Shown here one piece after another: positions 11,037 through 23,839 of a stretch of 64,000 nt of DNA; the first letter of the stretch is position 1, and every line of letters starts with the position of its first letter. Source of the stretch: Annulohypoxylon bovei var. microspora (taxonomy: Eukaryota; Ascomycota; Sordariomycetes; Xylariales; Hypoxylaceae); assembly GCA_022836615.1 (NCBI GenBank), contig MU405220.1, positions 62,001 to 126,000 of the forward strand, written 5' to 3'. Both the position numbers and the translations under genes were made by a program. The notes below the pieces were generated by a model. The model saw only the letters and a list, made by a program, of their open reading frames with translations, was not told where the DNA came from and did no database searches.

Positions 11037-14000
11037 CCTTCTACAACACCGAGGACGCCCGAGGTTGATCACAAGGTCCAGATACTTTAAATCAGTAATT
11101 GATATCGTCTCTTATGCAGCGTCATGAAGCATCTGGAGTCTCATTGAGGCATCGCGTCTTGGCGATTCGTAACTTAGCTGACTAAAGGGGACGTAGGTGA
11201 ATAGGGGGAGGCAGGTAAATAATTAATCCAACCATCAAGATGTTAGTAACAATATGATTCAAATGTGCGCTAAGACAGTTTTTCAACTCTAACAAGCTCT
11301 CAGCTTATGGGAATCTTTTATCCTCGGTATATTGTTGGTGATGTTTAATGAAGAGCATGTAAATATGTAACCTTGCGATTACTATCTTTAGATACCTGGA
11401 TACCTAAGCTTAGGTAGACCATTATCCATGTTTAGAGGCTAGTGTGACCCTTGTGACAATTTGATTGGATCCCATTTGATCCCCTATCCCAGTTCATGCA
11501 AGTGCAACTACTGTACCTACCCGTTACTCATCGCGTTCCTGCCGCGGTAAATGCATCGGTCCGGCACGCTAATCGCCGAAATGCACCGTTCGTTCAGCGT
11601 GCCGAAGAGGTGATTTGCTAATGGACGGACGTCGTGGATGAGTTGAGATGAAGTTAGTTTTCGGCTACCGTTTCTCCCGCATACACCCGTCTACACCTCC
11701 GTTTCCACTATCGTCTTCCGTGCTCAGTCTAAGGTTCGGGACGATCCGCATCGGAGGGCGAACCATATCCCCTTGGTTCTCTTAAAACTCCTTAATGGTA
11801 AGCAATCAGGAAGAGATATGATTTCTTATGTTACAGTTTGCACATGAAGTTAAGAAGGCTATGTAAAATGCTAAAAGATATTGTCATAGTATGCGAAGTG
11901 TAGAGTTGATGGCAACTAATTGCCGTCATCATACTACAGCATCTGGGACTGGGAGATGGCTAACGGGTGATGAGTAATAACACATATGTAAGGCTGGATA
12001 GACTTTAAGTTAAGCTAACCATACGTCACAGCGACCTCAAATGCTAACTTCGACTAATCATTTCTTTTTATCGGCTGAATTTTCACTACTTACTAGCCTA
12101 ATATGGTATTTGACATATATTTATTTATTTCAATACTAGGATTTACCTTACACAAAAAGTCAGAAAGATATCAAAAATAAACTTGACGTTTAGGTGTTAA
12201 GAAGACAATTATATTTCAATACGGGGATAACAGCTAAAGTCCGTTATAGTATAGATTACATAGCTATTCTCTGCGAATGTTAGATCTTCACAATTAAAAA
12301 ATAGGCAGCACTGGACCTACGTACCACTTACGAGGGTATCACACATCCCAACTAGGTAAAAGGCATGCAAGCATCTATGAGTCATATCGGTATATTTATT
12401 TTTCTGGCTGGTAGCCTTGCATGAAATGGTTACTAAACATATTTGTTTTTCTCTCCATAGACAAGTTAGCTCGTCGAATTATTTATCCGTACCTTACAAA
12501 GTAGAAGTAACTATGCCTATTAGAAGAATACGTCCAAATCTTAAGTACATACTTCGTAGGTATCAATTAGTAATACCATAGAAGTACTGTGATATACTCG
12601 ATCAAGTGTTACAATTGGTCGATATGAAAAGATCAGGAGATGTTTTATTTTTCTAGAAGTCGGCTGAGGGTTGAGATGTGAGAAGGCTTAGGTATTATGC
12701 CGGACTCAGGCATCCGGGAGTTTGCGCATCATTCCAAGGTTTCCCCCACTATCTCTTTTCGGTTTAACGCCATTATTCGGTGCCTCCAACGGGGTACCCA
12801 CTTCCACTAGCCCACCCTGCCCACCATAATCTTTACCCTCCAAAGACGCTGCCGTCGCAATCCTCACCACTTTCATCTTACCTAACACATAGCACACCTA
12901 GAAACGGTGTCTTCCACTCTTACCCTTTCTCCTCCACCCTTCGCTTTGTTCTACCTCTTTACCAACACTGCTGTAGAGGAGGAATAAGACGAAATCTCTT
13001 CACCTTACCTCAACTTGACTAGCTAAGGTTAACAACTATTCGCCACTTTATGTACATACGAACCGTTCCATACGATACAACGGTTGTAGTGTCTTACTCG
13101 CAATTCTACTATTGAAGTACCAAATGTAACTACCTTCATAACTGCGGTAGACGACTTTCTATAGACCTGTAGGAACCCCTGAATTTCTTCTGTATCACCG
13201 ATGTAGCAACTCTGAGTAGTAAAGCAGTTGCTTACCAAGAAAATATAGAGCATCGTCGTCAATACCACAATTCCTTTCTCGAATCCGCTATCCGCTTGTG
13301 CGCTGTGGTCGCTGTTCTAGGACAGCCCGCGCCTCGTTCTTTAGGAAGAATTAAGCGGCTATAATCTTGGCCGTATTGTTCTAGTCGATAAATTGCGATC
13401 GGGTTCTAAGCGGCTGCAGAATATACGTGAGAGAGTTAAGGTCCTTTATAGCCAGATCCAACCAAACGATCAGCTTATCCGATCCGGACTTTGCGCACCA
13501 TTATACTCCAGGATACCTCTCCGATTATTTGTTCGGCTGCATATAAGTATTGGATCGGGATATCAAACTGCGTCAGGCTCTGTGCGACTCCACTTCGTGT
13601 AGCGAGACTGTCTTAGCTTGCCCCGGCTAAGGCGTCTACGATCGCGAAATCGCTCAGCTGTGATCCTCGTGCCTTTCAGGTTTATATCTGCGGCTACTGT
13701 GTCTCATTGGCCGTTGTAGCTAGTGTTTGAGCGGATATTACATCACCCGTGCCAACGTTGGTCGGTATACCCCTGAACTTTCTGCAAGAGCCTCTCTATC
13801 TCCGAACTGTACGAACCCTTGACGGTAGCCTCCTACCTCTCAAGCAGCCATCGACGCTTACTCATTGGTTTCTGGCCTCTCTTGACCCCTACAGTCCTAG
13901 GACACAATTCTAGGAAGCGGCTTACGTGGATTGAAAAAGAGGCTGGCCCCTTATAACATTCAAATTTCCTAAGTCCGGCATACAGCTTTGACTCAAGAGC

Positions 14001-14056
14001 GAGCACCCTGAAAAAGAGTTTTCTCACTTACCTATTTGGTTCAAATTGTTCCCAAA
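11037..14056. other. 3-kb gene-poor spacer
   Basis: Promoter side of both the oxidase (minus) and the Zn2Cys6 regulator (plus), with a strongly AT-rich middle (11,800-12,650). The stretch 13,280-14,000 is more GC-balanced and looks like decayed coding or transposon sequence, but no family could be recognised in any frame. No RNA gene seen. Confidence 0.45.
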
Positions 14057-16858
14057 ATGACCCCCACACCTCCGTCTGCTGCGACTTCATCCTCGGGCCA
14101 TTCGCCCGAGGAGCAGTTTAGGGTGGTTCGTCGTCGAAATAGGGTGCCGCTCAGCTGCTATCCGTGCCGAACTAGAAAGTGAGTGAAACCGGCCCTTGCA
14201 AATGCCAATCTGATTCCCTAATCCAACGCGTTCCAGTTTTCTGTATAATACAGCGTCGCTGACCTGCTCAACAGGTTGAAATGTAATAGGGGAACTCCGA
14301 GCTGTGATAATTGTGTAAAACGAGGTGACACACAGTCATGCGTTTATGCTGCCCCAACAAGCCGGAGGAAAAATCAAAGTAGTGCTGGAGCTTCTTCGAC
14401 TCCTGATGATATGCAGAATCGTATTGACCGTCTAGAAGGTTTAGTCTTAAGTTTGATGCATGGCGGTGCCAATATCGAAGTTTCCACCGCAGCAGCAGCT
14501 ACCGCGCCGCCAGCCCCATCCAACACTGATAGCTCCTCGCCTCACATCGAACGAGAAGATGAGAGTACTATGAGGGATGAAGTCGAAGTCGACGACGGCG
14601 ACAGTGACGTAGACGATGGGTTGGCCACCTCCTTAGGTGTGCTTAAAGTCGACGCGGACAAAGGGAAGTCAATGTACATCGGACAGGAACATTGGCATGT
14701 TCTACTGGCCGATATTTCCGAAGTAAAGGCCTTCTACACCTCTCACAAGAAAGAGCTCGAGAACAGTTATCAAAGAGTCATGTCCTCGAAACCTGCAACG
14801 GCTCGAGACTCGCCTATTTTCCTGCTGTCTGCTCCGCCGGCCACAGAAGTCGAACTCAGAGCAGAACTCCCTTCCAGGACAGCAATAATGACTTTGATTT
14901 CGAGATATTTCAACTCGTTGGATACTGCGGCTAGTATTGTCCATGGGCCCACGTTCCAACATCAATTGCGGAGTCACTGGCAAGATCCGTCCAAGTCGGG
15001 TATCATGTGGATAGGTCTCCTTTATGCCATGCTGTGTCTTGCAATGCTCAGCTATCACAAGGTAGGAGACGAGCCTCCAGAGTGGAAAGGTAGGTCTCTA
15101 GAACTTGCAGCAGAATATCGATTACGAACAGTTCAGTGCCTGGTGGTCGCGGATTATACCAAGCCGGTCGAATACACGGTAGAAACACTTCTCCTCTACC
15201 TATTTGGAGAGTATTCTTCGCGATGGGATGCGGATCTTTCACTCTGGATTATTACAGGTATTATCACAAAACTGGCCTTCCGAATGGGTTATCACCGAGA
15301 TGCGGATTGGTTCCCATCAGTCACGCCATTTCAAGGAGTATGAATCATTTCTTTGTGTTTGAAATGTCATTTACTTCAGTATCTCTGACTAACACTGCTA
15401 TCGCAGGAGATGCGGCGACGGACATGGGCTTTACTCCGCATGTCGGACATCGTGTTCTCATATCAAGTAAGTTATTAATAAACGAAGCTAGGGTTACGGC
15501 AATTATCATTACATCTATTAACTATCAGAAAGGTTTCTCTACCCACGATGATCTATGAACACGATACTGATACAAAACTCCCCCACAACATATTCGACGA
15601 GGAATTCGGGCCGAACTCCAAATCTCTTCCGACATCTAGGTCGATGTCAGAACCGAGTCCGATCGCCTATATGATCGGTAAGACTAAACTATGTATTGAA
15701 TTTGGGAATATCCTCCAAGACGTCACACGGGTAGGCAAGCAAGTAAGCTACGACGATATCCTGCTCCATGATCGAAGGCTCCGTGAAATCTTAGACGAGT
15801 TCCCACCACATCTGAAGATTCGTCCGCTAGAGGGATCTCACGACCCCGTGACACTCATTATTGCGAGGTTCAACTTAGACATACTATACCAGAAGGTTGT
15901 GTGCACGTTACACAGGAAGCACATGATACGCGCTCGGCAACATCCACGATATGCCCACTCACGCCGTAGCGCAATCGGAGCCTCGTTAGAAATTTTGAAG
16001 CACTTAAGGACAATATATCGCGAATGTCAACCAAACGGTCGGCTTCGTTCTATGAAATGGTATGTCTCGGCCACGTCGAAAGATACTTTGCTTCCTACTA
16101 TGCTGGTGGTCCTCGATCTCCATCACGACCGCGGTACGCATGGCAAAAACCAGGGTTCTCAGACCGGATGTTTCTGGACACCAGAGCAGCGACAAGAAAT
16201 GATCACTTCTATCGAAGAGGTCTCGGAGATCTGGAAGTCGATATCACACGAATCTATGGAAGCTTACAAGGCTGCAAATATTCTTGAGATCATGTTAACA
16301 AAGCTTAAGAATCCCGACCCAGCTCCGGCAACTGCGGGAGGACCATTAGTGCCACCCGAAAGCCTCTTTTCAACGTTTGGTTCTGAAATGTTACCCGAGC
16401 ATTCTGCTGCCATGACACTCGGTATGCTCTCTGGAGGCTTGACGTCCGGTATCCAGTCCCCTGGTGGAACGACTTACCCAAACATCGATCTCGATCTAGG
16501 GACAACGGCAGGAACGGGGACAGGACTTACGCCCGAGTTTCAACCTGACAATGGTGGTGTTGTCAATAATGCTGCGTCGCCATTCTCCATGTTCACTACT
16601 ATAGGCGGAGGAGGTAACATGGCTATCGACAATAATAACTTCGACTGGGTATGTTACCAGACTGAGATATTTTAAAATATTGGATATCATACTAACTGCA
16701 TTCAATAGGACGCCTTTGAGAACTATGCGCAGACGGCGACTTGGGGGCCAGACCAATCGTCCTTCCAGTTCTTCGCGGGGAATCCGGATCAACAATCTCA
16801 GCAAGAATCTTCAGATGGTTCTTTCACGTTCCTGAATCCAAGTACGCCCGGCTCATAG
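14057..16858 (+). CDS. Zn2Cys6 fungal transcription factor with MHR domain
   Basis: Five exons: 14057..14178, 14275..15337, 15407..15466, 15533..16648, 16709..16858; introns 96, 69, 66 and 60 nt; 836 aa. The Zn2Cys6 cluster is at Cys34, 37, 44, 51, 54 and 63 and is split by intron 1 inside the Lys codon of TRKLKC. A short coiled linker (MQNRIDRLEGLVLSLM) probably mediates dimerisation. The middle homology region contains FRMGYHRDADWFPSVTPF, then EMRRRTWALLRMSDI across introns 2 and 3, then LPTMIYEHDTDTKLPHN. The third acceptor (AAAG at 15532) is unusual but is the only one that keeps frame and yields SYQVSLPTM. The tail is Gly/Thr/Asn-rich with a final acidic and Gln-rich segment. Nuclear regulator; targets unknown. 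Neighbours give no cluster context. Confidence 0.88.
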
Positions 16859-19573
16859 TCTCTATGACTATATTGTTGTTTGAACGTTAAACACGGCGCT
16901 TGATTGTGACGGATTGGAGACATGGATGTCAGATACCCGGCGAATCAGCCCTTGCATCTCGGTACATTTCAGGTGCAACATCTACAGTGCCTTGTCTACT
17001 CGGGGCATTACTTAAAAGTGAATGTGGTGATGGGGGCATTTGTACGTATATACAACGTTGATGATGTCTAGGGTACATAGTCATGAATCACAACTCTCCT
17101 CCGGGGCCCACAGTTGCCGTAAACCCTTCTCGGTCCTTCTGAAGCATGAAAGGCAATGTCCTAAACTATTCATAGCTTTGGCTCAACACCTAATCTATCT
17201 AGTTTTAAGTCCGGGCATGAGGCGAAGTCAACTGTGACTCTTAACCACCGTTAAGTAGAATCTTCAAAGCACAAAATGGGTCTAACAAGGCATACATTAC
17301 AAATGTCATCTATGTAATGACTATCCCTTTGGTGGGCGCATGACAACAACTTTAGAAAACGAAGTACAATACTTCAAAGATCAACACCCAACCAATATGA
17401 TTGGCTAGACCAGCATTATATGGACCATCAGGTTATATTTTTCAAAGCTTCGCGTACTATTATCACTTTTAGTGGATTTGTTGGCTTGCGCCAGCGAAAG
17501 GGATACATGCGCAAAACCTCACGTTTGTGACATGATAAGAGCCAATATCTATCCATCACTAAATGATTGTGTCGCAACTATTCAAGCCTACACATGTACC
17601 TATCTACAATTCCTACCTATATAAACAGTCCTATTCCTAACTTAATATCCTCAAAATATGAATTTAGGAGTAAGTAGACTACCTATATGATAGTTAGCAT
17701 GTAATTATATATATATTCATTCACACCATCCCACAACATAAATTTTCTTTGTCAAAGCTCTTCTATGATCACAGGTAGCTGCCTCTACAGGAGTGTAGGT
17801 AGGCATTCCGTTGCATTTCTTATCAAAATATCAATCAACTAGATAAACACTACAATCCTAGTGCCTAGATACTTCTATTCCGATCTCTCTTGCGATCTTT
17901 CTTACTGATAATTTTGGATCGGGGTTACATAGTTGTGACTTGGTGTTTCATTCGCCCAAAGTTAGTCGTTATAGAGCAGAGACTATCCTGATACAATGAC
18001 GATGAAGCTTCTATATGCTACGAGGACTAGTTTTCTTAGGTAGCATGCAACCAACAAATCCAGTTCCATAAGCATAATACAGCAGCCATTGAATAGCTGG
18101 ACGACGATGGACTGTGGATCCCGAGCATGGGGTTATCCCACCAACGCTGAAGTTTATCTGGGCGGATCACAGTGTTCTGGAAAAGCTCGGCGATATTCAG
18201 AACACCATACCTATTCATCGTGGACAACTCAAATATCCACGCAATTATCTGGAGATTTTCAACGGGTTGCCATCTTTGTACAAACATAGGGACCTAGTCA
18301 GGTAACGTTCCTGCGAACAGTGATCCGGGTACTAGAAGAACTGATGGTGTTTACCACGTTACTCCCACAGCAGGATGAAGGCCTTGTGAACTTCTTGCGA
18401 AGGATGAGAGAAGCCTTCTAGTGCTGATCGTCGTACTGCCTCTTCCACCGCCTGAGGCGTGTTCAGTGTGTGTATAAGACCACGCAGCGAGAGCGAAACA
18501 TTTGGTGCGTAGGTACGTAACAAGTTGATAAGGCTCTTACGATTCTGATGAGAATATCTTGTTCGTACTGGGAGTTTATGATCACTGAGATATCAGTAGA
18601 GAGCAAGATCTACAACACACTCGTAGCTACCGTACAGCTTCAGGCCACTACGTTCCAATTCTACAACGTGCAGATCTTCGAGGCGACAACTAGGGATCGC
18701 ACAGCTGGAACCACAATACACCACAAAGACTGTGCCCATGGCAGCACAGCAGGCAACAATGTTAGACCACTAACAAAACAATCGTCAACTTGGTACAACA
18801 CATGACGAACGAGGATTCGCAGCCAAAGCAACGGACTACGAATATTTTGACTGTGGCAAGAAAGGCAGCCGGTTACAACCTCAATTCGTATCACAACTGT
18901 ACATAGTGTCCTCTTACACAGGTAGATACCTAATTAAACAAGTTCCCTATATAGTTCACCGGTCTTGCGTATCAACATAGATGATACCACGAACTAATAT
19001 GAGCCTTACATGAACGCACATGCTGAAGTTATTGAGATATCATTGAGAACACACATCTCATTCACCGAGCGATACTACCGTGATACTTTTAATGTAGGTG
19101 CCATACACACCATTGAGAAACTAGAAAGGACCAGAAGACGTAATTCTGTAACATTGTAACAATATAAACAATAGCTGAAGGGGCCGCTTTAAAGCCGTAA
19201 AGTCAACGGAACTAGCGATACATCGCATAGGAGGTACGGTAAAACACTGATAGGTAGCAATGCCTAGTGTAGGAATTAGAAAAGCGAAGGAAAATAGCAT
19301 GTAACACATATAGCTTCAAAGTAGTCTAGATGTGATAATATATCACATATCAATCATAACCATCACAATGTCATGAACATCATATGTATAAAATCATGGA
19401 TAAATAGAATATACAATAGAATCGAAATCGCCCCAACCTCCAGAGCGCAGAAGCGCTATCTTTTCCCTGCTCGATGATGCGACGTAAACAGTAATGCCGT
19501 CAATGCCCAGCCTCAACTCCTGATGTTTTGTTCATGCAACCTATGCGTAATGTCATCCATCCCCCACGCTGAC
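16859..19573. other. 2.7-kb gene-poor region with a possible relic
   Basis: AT-rich throughout. The part at 18,100-18,420 has two overlapping open stretches that may be a broken gene (separate entry). Nothing else is recognised; the 3' end of the secreted-protein gene lies at the right. Confidence 0.45.
18114..18420 (+). pseudogene. Possible gene relic, family unknown
   Basis: One frame reads 63 codons ending in YKHRDLVR then stop at 18305. Just downstream another frame continues with protein-like sequence (FLRTVIRVLEELMVF, EGLVNFLRRMREAF) to a stop at 18418-18420. The two could be one gene broken by an indel near 18,300, or two exons. I do not recognise the family. The evidence is only the protein-like composition and the continuity of two frames. 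Confidence 0.25.
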
Positions 19574-20218
19574 TTAGGCAAGACCGAAAGCCGACTTGGC
19601 TCTGGTCCAGTAGTCCGTCCTCTGCTGGGTGAGGGTGACGCCCACGCAGCCCATGTACTGCTCGAAGCCGGCATCGTCGCCCTTCTTGAGCGCCTCCTGG
19701 ACCGCGCTGGTGCACTGGGTGGTGAGGAACCAGGGGCCGGAGCCGAAGTTGTACTCGTCGGGGGTGACGAGGGCAAGGACTTCGTTCCTCTTGTCGTCGG
19801 CGGCGTTGACGTCGACGCCGGTGACCTGGCTCTTGAGTGCGGGGATCGACTGCGCGTACTGGAGGTTGTAGTTGAACTGCTGCATGTTGGAGGTGCCCTG
19901 GCCTGCGCGCCCCGGCGACACGTTGTGCTTGTACTTGTAGTCGACGGTCTCGAAGGCCGTGAGCGCGATGATACCCGCGATCTGACCCGGGCTGTAGACG
20001 CCGTACTTGAGCATGGCGTCGGCCATCAGAGGACCGATCTGGTCAGCCGTGCGGCACTCCGCCGAGCCGTCGCAGGTCTTCGAGTTTGGCGAGATCTCGC
20101 CTATGATCTCCGCCGCGGTCTTCCCATCCCTGGCCGTAAGAGGGGCGCTAGGGGCGGGGGCGGCGACGGCCTGGCCGACCATAAGGAGGCCGGCGATGGT
20201 AGCGACTTGAAATCTCAT
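19574..20218 (-). CDS. Small secreted protein of a conserved fungal family
   Basis: Single exon, 214 aa. A clear signal peptide (MRFQVATIAGLLMVGQAVA) probably cleaves after residue 19 before APAP. The mature protein has five Cys, in SKTCDG, ECRT, TTQC and MGC plus context, consistent with disulfides. Conserved-looking blocks are AECRTADQIGPLM, YGVYSPGQIAGIIAL, AFETVDYKYKHN, GRAGQGTSNMQQFN and FGSGPWFLTTQC. I recall similar secreted proteins of unknown function in many ascomycetes. The Glu in AFET followed by a Gly-rich region recalls lysozyme-like or transglycosylase folds, but that is speculation. Strong GC3 codon bias sets it apart from its AT-rich flanks. A TATA-like sequence lies ~105 nt upstream. 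The frame is open upstream, but the ATG at 20218 is the only one followed by a signal peptide. Confidence 0.85.
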   Translation of the reverse strand: MRFQVATIAGLLMVGQAVAAPAPSAPLTARDGKTAAEIIGEISPNSKTCDGSAECRTADQIGPLMADAMLKYGVYSPGQIAGIIALTAFETVDYKYKHNVSPGRAGQGTSNMQQFNYNLQYAQSIPALKSQVTGVDVNAADDKRNEVLALVTPDEYNFGSGPWFLTTQCTSAVQEALKKGDDAGFEQYMGCVGVTLTQQRTDYWTRAKSAFGLA

Positions 20219-21691
20219 GATTGCTGTTGATAAGAGAGACTTGCTCTTAAAAAGGTGATAAATGTTTGTAAATGGTAATCGATCAACGTCTTTCTCAGAA
20301 AGAATAGCGGGTCTAGGCCGGTATATAAATGAAGCCTTGGGCGAATCGTTCGTAAATTGTTTTCCAACTCCACGGTCTTGGGCTCCGATTGGTGGTGGCT
20401 TTGTCGTGCTTGGCAACGAAAATAGAAAGAATGTAAGGAACCGCTGTGGGTATTTGGTAAAAGAAGGTAATTGTTTGGAAACAAGGGAGAGCAATCCCTT
20501 ATGTAGAAATAAAAAGAGTGAAAAGTTACCAGACGCCACGAATAAAAGAGTGATACGGTAAGTCAGGAACGTGGAGGGAGATGGCTGGGGACAAGAAAAA
20601 AAAGGAGCCGTGATATATGTATGTGTGTCATGTGCAGGCAGGTCTGGTATTGGACAAAGAGACCTTGGACTTCTTACTTACACATAGGGCAGATCCTTTT
20701 CTGACGTGTAACCTTACCTTGCTTAGCTTGGCAAAAGAATGACAGCTAGGGCTGGATGGAGCGCCGTAAAGAGCCCCTGAATCGTGAACCGACCACGGAA
20801 AAGGCTTGCTTTAAGCCTTTAACTCACCGGCCTTCCTAGTCTTGCTAGTACGAGACTGGTGGTGATGTACAAGCGACGGCAAGGAACGGTCAGGGGTATC
20901 CGAGGCAGCCAATCATGCTAGCAGGAGCGTCTATGGCTGCGTCACTTAAAACAAAAAAGCCCAGCTTCTTTAAGATGTTTCAAAACGGTTTGCCTCCAAT
21001 TGATTGGATATGGGACGACGTGATCGGACTCATCGGAGTCAAGGGATGCACAAGTCAGGAAGGTATGAAAAAGGGGCAAACCGAAGGGTAGTATTCTTAA
21101 AGTTCTAAAGCTGTTGGTTCTTCTTTGTTCCATTTCATCGTCAATTCTTTAGTGAGGAGGGGAGAAAGGATTCGGGAGGGACCGAAGCTTGAGAAGGGGA
21201 ATACGACCTGACTCCCTGAACTGAGCCTCAGATTAATTGGGGAGGAGGGAGGATTGCCAACGGGGTTTAAAAATTAAGGGCTGTAAAACCAAGGGCTAAG
21301 CCACCTTACAGAGGACTAAAATAATTATTACCGGCGCAGCGGTGTTCCGATGTTAAGCGGGGGTCTTACATAAGGTACATAGGTACATAGGCGCGTAGGA
21401 CAATTGACGAGTGTGGGGATACCGTTAACCGAGCGAGGCGGGTCCTCTAGTGATTAGATAAGCAGAAGGTGCAAGGCTTTAGACATTAGCCACAAGAAAT
21501 TGTGAATGTGTGGCTTGTAAGGTATTTTCTATTTTGAGAGGTTCAAAGCTGTGGTATCCATCTATCCATGCATTTGGAGCTGCCCGACTTGACAGCCGCA
21601 TCAAGCTTAAGGTTACGCACTTCAAGCTTGTAATACCCATTCTTCAATCTGCGTCGTAATAAGCTTCATCTCAACAGCTGCAACTATCAAG
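20219..21691. other. Divergent intergenic region
   Basis: About 1.5 kb between the secreted-protein gene (minus) and LSM8 (plus). It has a small hairpin at 20,801-20,822 (AAAGGCTT / AAGCCTTT). No gene or RNA is recognised. Confidence 0.45.
20319..20331 (-). promoter_or_regulatory. TATA-like element of the secreted-protein gene
   Basis: On the minus strand ATTTATATACC lies about 105 nt 5' of the ATG at 20218, a usual distance for a fungal core promoter with a leader of ~60-80 nt. Inferred from position and sequence only. Confidence 0.4.
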
Positions 21692-22134
21692 ATGTCGAAC
21701 CTCGGCGCCTATATCAATAGTAAGTCTCGTCGTTCTCCCTTTGGCGGTTCCGACCTTTGGCCTAGAGCAGAGCTTAGAGTATGAATCGTCTAACAGTTGG
21801 CTAGAAAAGGTTTTGATAATCACAGCCGACTCACGGACACTGGTGGGGAATCTCTTGAGCTGCGACCAGATGACAAATTTAGTAAGAAATAAGCACCATA
21901 TCTTTAATCGCGAATCACTAGCTAACCTCGTGTATTCAGGTCCTTGGGCAGACAGTTGAACGTGTTATCCGAACCTCTGACGACACAGAACCATCCACCG
22001 AGGTTCCGTTAGGCCTCTACCTTGTCCGAGGTGACAATGTTTGTGTGGTGGGCTTAGTAGACGAGTCACTCGACGAAAGCATCAACTGGCAAGAGGTGAA
22101 GGGCTCGGCAATTGGTGGTATTAAGCACATATAG
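21692..22134 (+). CDS. LSM8: U6 snRNA-associated Sm-like protein Lsm8
   Basis: Three short exons, 21692..21719, 21805..21881 and 21940..22134; introns 85 and 58 nt; 99 aa. The joined protein has an Sm1 motif (VLIITADSRTLVGNLLSCDQ) and an Sm2 motif (GLYLVRGDNVCVVGLVDE). The start MSNLGAYIN and the tail VKGSAIGGIKHI are diagnostic of Lsm8 rather than Lsm1. Lsm8 forms the nuclear Lsm2-8 ring that binds the U6 3' end for splicing. Exons are too short to be found as long open frames, so the splice model rests on exact family colinearity; all junctions keep frame. The stop is 241 bp from the convergent nucleoside hydrolase stop. Confidence 0.93.
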
Positions 22135-22374
22135 GAGGCTAAATCGAAATCACGTTACAAGCTTTAAGCTTTGGGGTCCTTAAGATCACCCATTCGGCGT
22201 TGGAGGAGGAATAATTGCATTTACAGGAGAGGGGATTCTGGAAGGATTCACACATAGGGTATGCTTCTTGCCTAATGATACCCATATTTGCGTCCCGCTG
22301 ACACCTTTACTGCTCTTGTCACGTCATATATATATGTGTGACCAACTCATTGCGCCCCTTAATCACTGTCCCCC

Positions 22375-23839
22375 TTACCCGAACAACCGCTCCATCAGGA
22401 AAGGCGCAAATTCCATCTCACCCGGGCTGCCAACGTACCTATTTATTCTATTACCCCTCTTCAAACTCATCCAACCGTCTTCGTCTCCCGGAATCTCGAA
22501 AGTATTCACGCCATCAGGCTTCCTAAGACCGCGGCGATCTGAGACGTGCATTCCATGAGTCCACTGTCCCGATGTCTCAATGCGGATGTCCTCTGGTGCA
22601 CCCTTGGCCAACTTCCATGCCGGATTCGATCCCGTGAGCATATACCAGACGGTTAGGGGATCATGGAGCGATAGACCTGGTTCCACGTCGGGACCAACCA
22701 TGGAGGTTATTTGACGGAAGATGCCAGCCATGAAAGTGTTAACCCATGTTCCCAGTGGGCTATTCTTGGCAAGCTGCGTCTCGACTTTCTCTAGGAAGAA
22801 GCCCAAGTTCAAGAGATGAGGCGTGGTGATATCGAGGGGGAACAAGCTTAGATTTAGTGTCTTGGAAAGCTTTTCTGGGTATGGTGGTAAAGTTGACTTA
22901 TCCTTCGGGATAGGAGGCATGGTAGAAGCAGGGTTCGGCGATGTTAGGGCAAATACTCGAGCTGCTGAAACGGCATCGGCATATGTGTTGAACTCGGCAA
23001 CCGGCGTGGCGTTGCCCTCGCACTCCACGGCTCCGCCCATGACAGCCACTTCCTTAACCCTAAGGAAGGTTTCAGGGTCTTCCGAAGCAGCTAGCGCCAG
23101 ATTGGTTAACGGGCCAAGAGCGCAAATCGAGACAGTATTAGCTGGCTCCTCCTTTAGGATCCGCAGGATCTCCTTGTGCGACGGAGTTTTCGAAGGTGTG
23201 AAATACTTCAAATAAGAGGGCTCATCGGCTCCGGTTGGAAGTCCATCTTTGAATAAAGCCTTCCAGGTGTCAGCTGGCGATAGATGAGGGTGCTGATACG
23301 ATATGTCAGTCAACGTTCACTCCTATAAGATGAGGTCTCTTCAATATACAGCTTCGTGGACACCATGCAAACCGTCGGCGCCGTCTAGCAGAGATTATGT
23401 CAGTAATGGTATCTCCTGGCGCAAGCTTGTGCGTGCCAATATATCTCAACTTACGGAAATTATCAGCCATTAGTATCTCATCTTCTAGAGCGTGCTCAGG
23501 ACCGACGGCAACGATGGGCTTGTAAGTGCGCAGAGCCTCGAAACCTAAAGGTTTTCCTTGAGACTTGCGCCAATCCATCTCATTGTCGAGAACATGGAAC
23601 ATGGCGACAACGTTTCGTAAGCAGGCCTCCAAAGCCACATTGCCGTAGGTCACCGAAATCAGCACTACTTCTAGCTCCTCTGGCGAGGCGGACAGAGCTA
23701 GAAGCATGGCCATAACATCGTCGGCACCTAATATAGGTTAGCTAGGATTTCTGGTTTAAAGCCGAAACTCCATATCTTAGTATCCTCTAGATACCTACTT
23801 ACCTGGATCGGTATCTATAATAAGCTTCCTCGGAGCCAT
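22375..23839 (-). CDS. Inosine-uridine preferring nucleoside hydrolase
   Basis: Four exons, 23839..23803, 23727..23455, 23384..23350 and 23292..22375; introns 75, 70 and 57 nt; 420 aa. The first exon codes MAPRKLIIDTDPG and joins to ADDVMAM, giving the DTDPGADD calcium-binding signature of the IUNH fold. Further family blocks are VSICALGPLTNLALA, VAVMGGAV, AEFNTYADA, and LHDPLTVWYML with a late metal/ribose Asp. The enzyme hydrolyses the N-glycosidic bond of ribonucleosides for purine/pyrimidine salvage. Length is above the ~310-aa core, with an insertion around 195-225 (Pro/Ser-rich, PNPASTMPPIPKDK), as in other filamentous fungi. Tiny exon 3 (35 nt) supplies GADGLHGVHEA. No targeting signal is evident, so cytosolic is likely. 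Confidence 0.9.

Noticed and set aside
8815..16858. Secondary-metabolite cluster (oxidase plus Zn2Cys6 regulator)
   Set aside because: No backbone synthase, transporter or co-oriented tailoring genes, and a 3-kb gap; the P450 is 26 kb farther.
19523..20230. 235-codon plus-strand frame
   Set aside because: Antisense to the secreted-protein gene; GC3 bias keeps stops out. The minus frame has a signal peptide.
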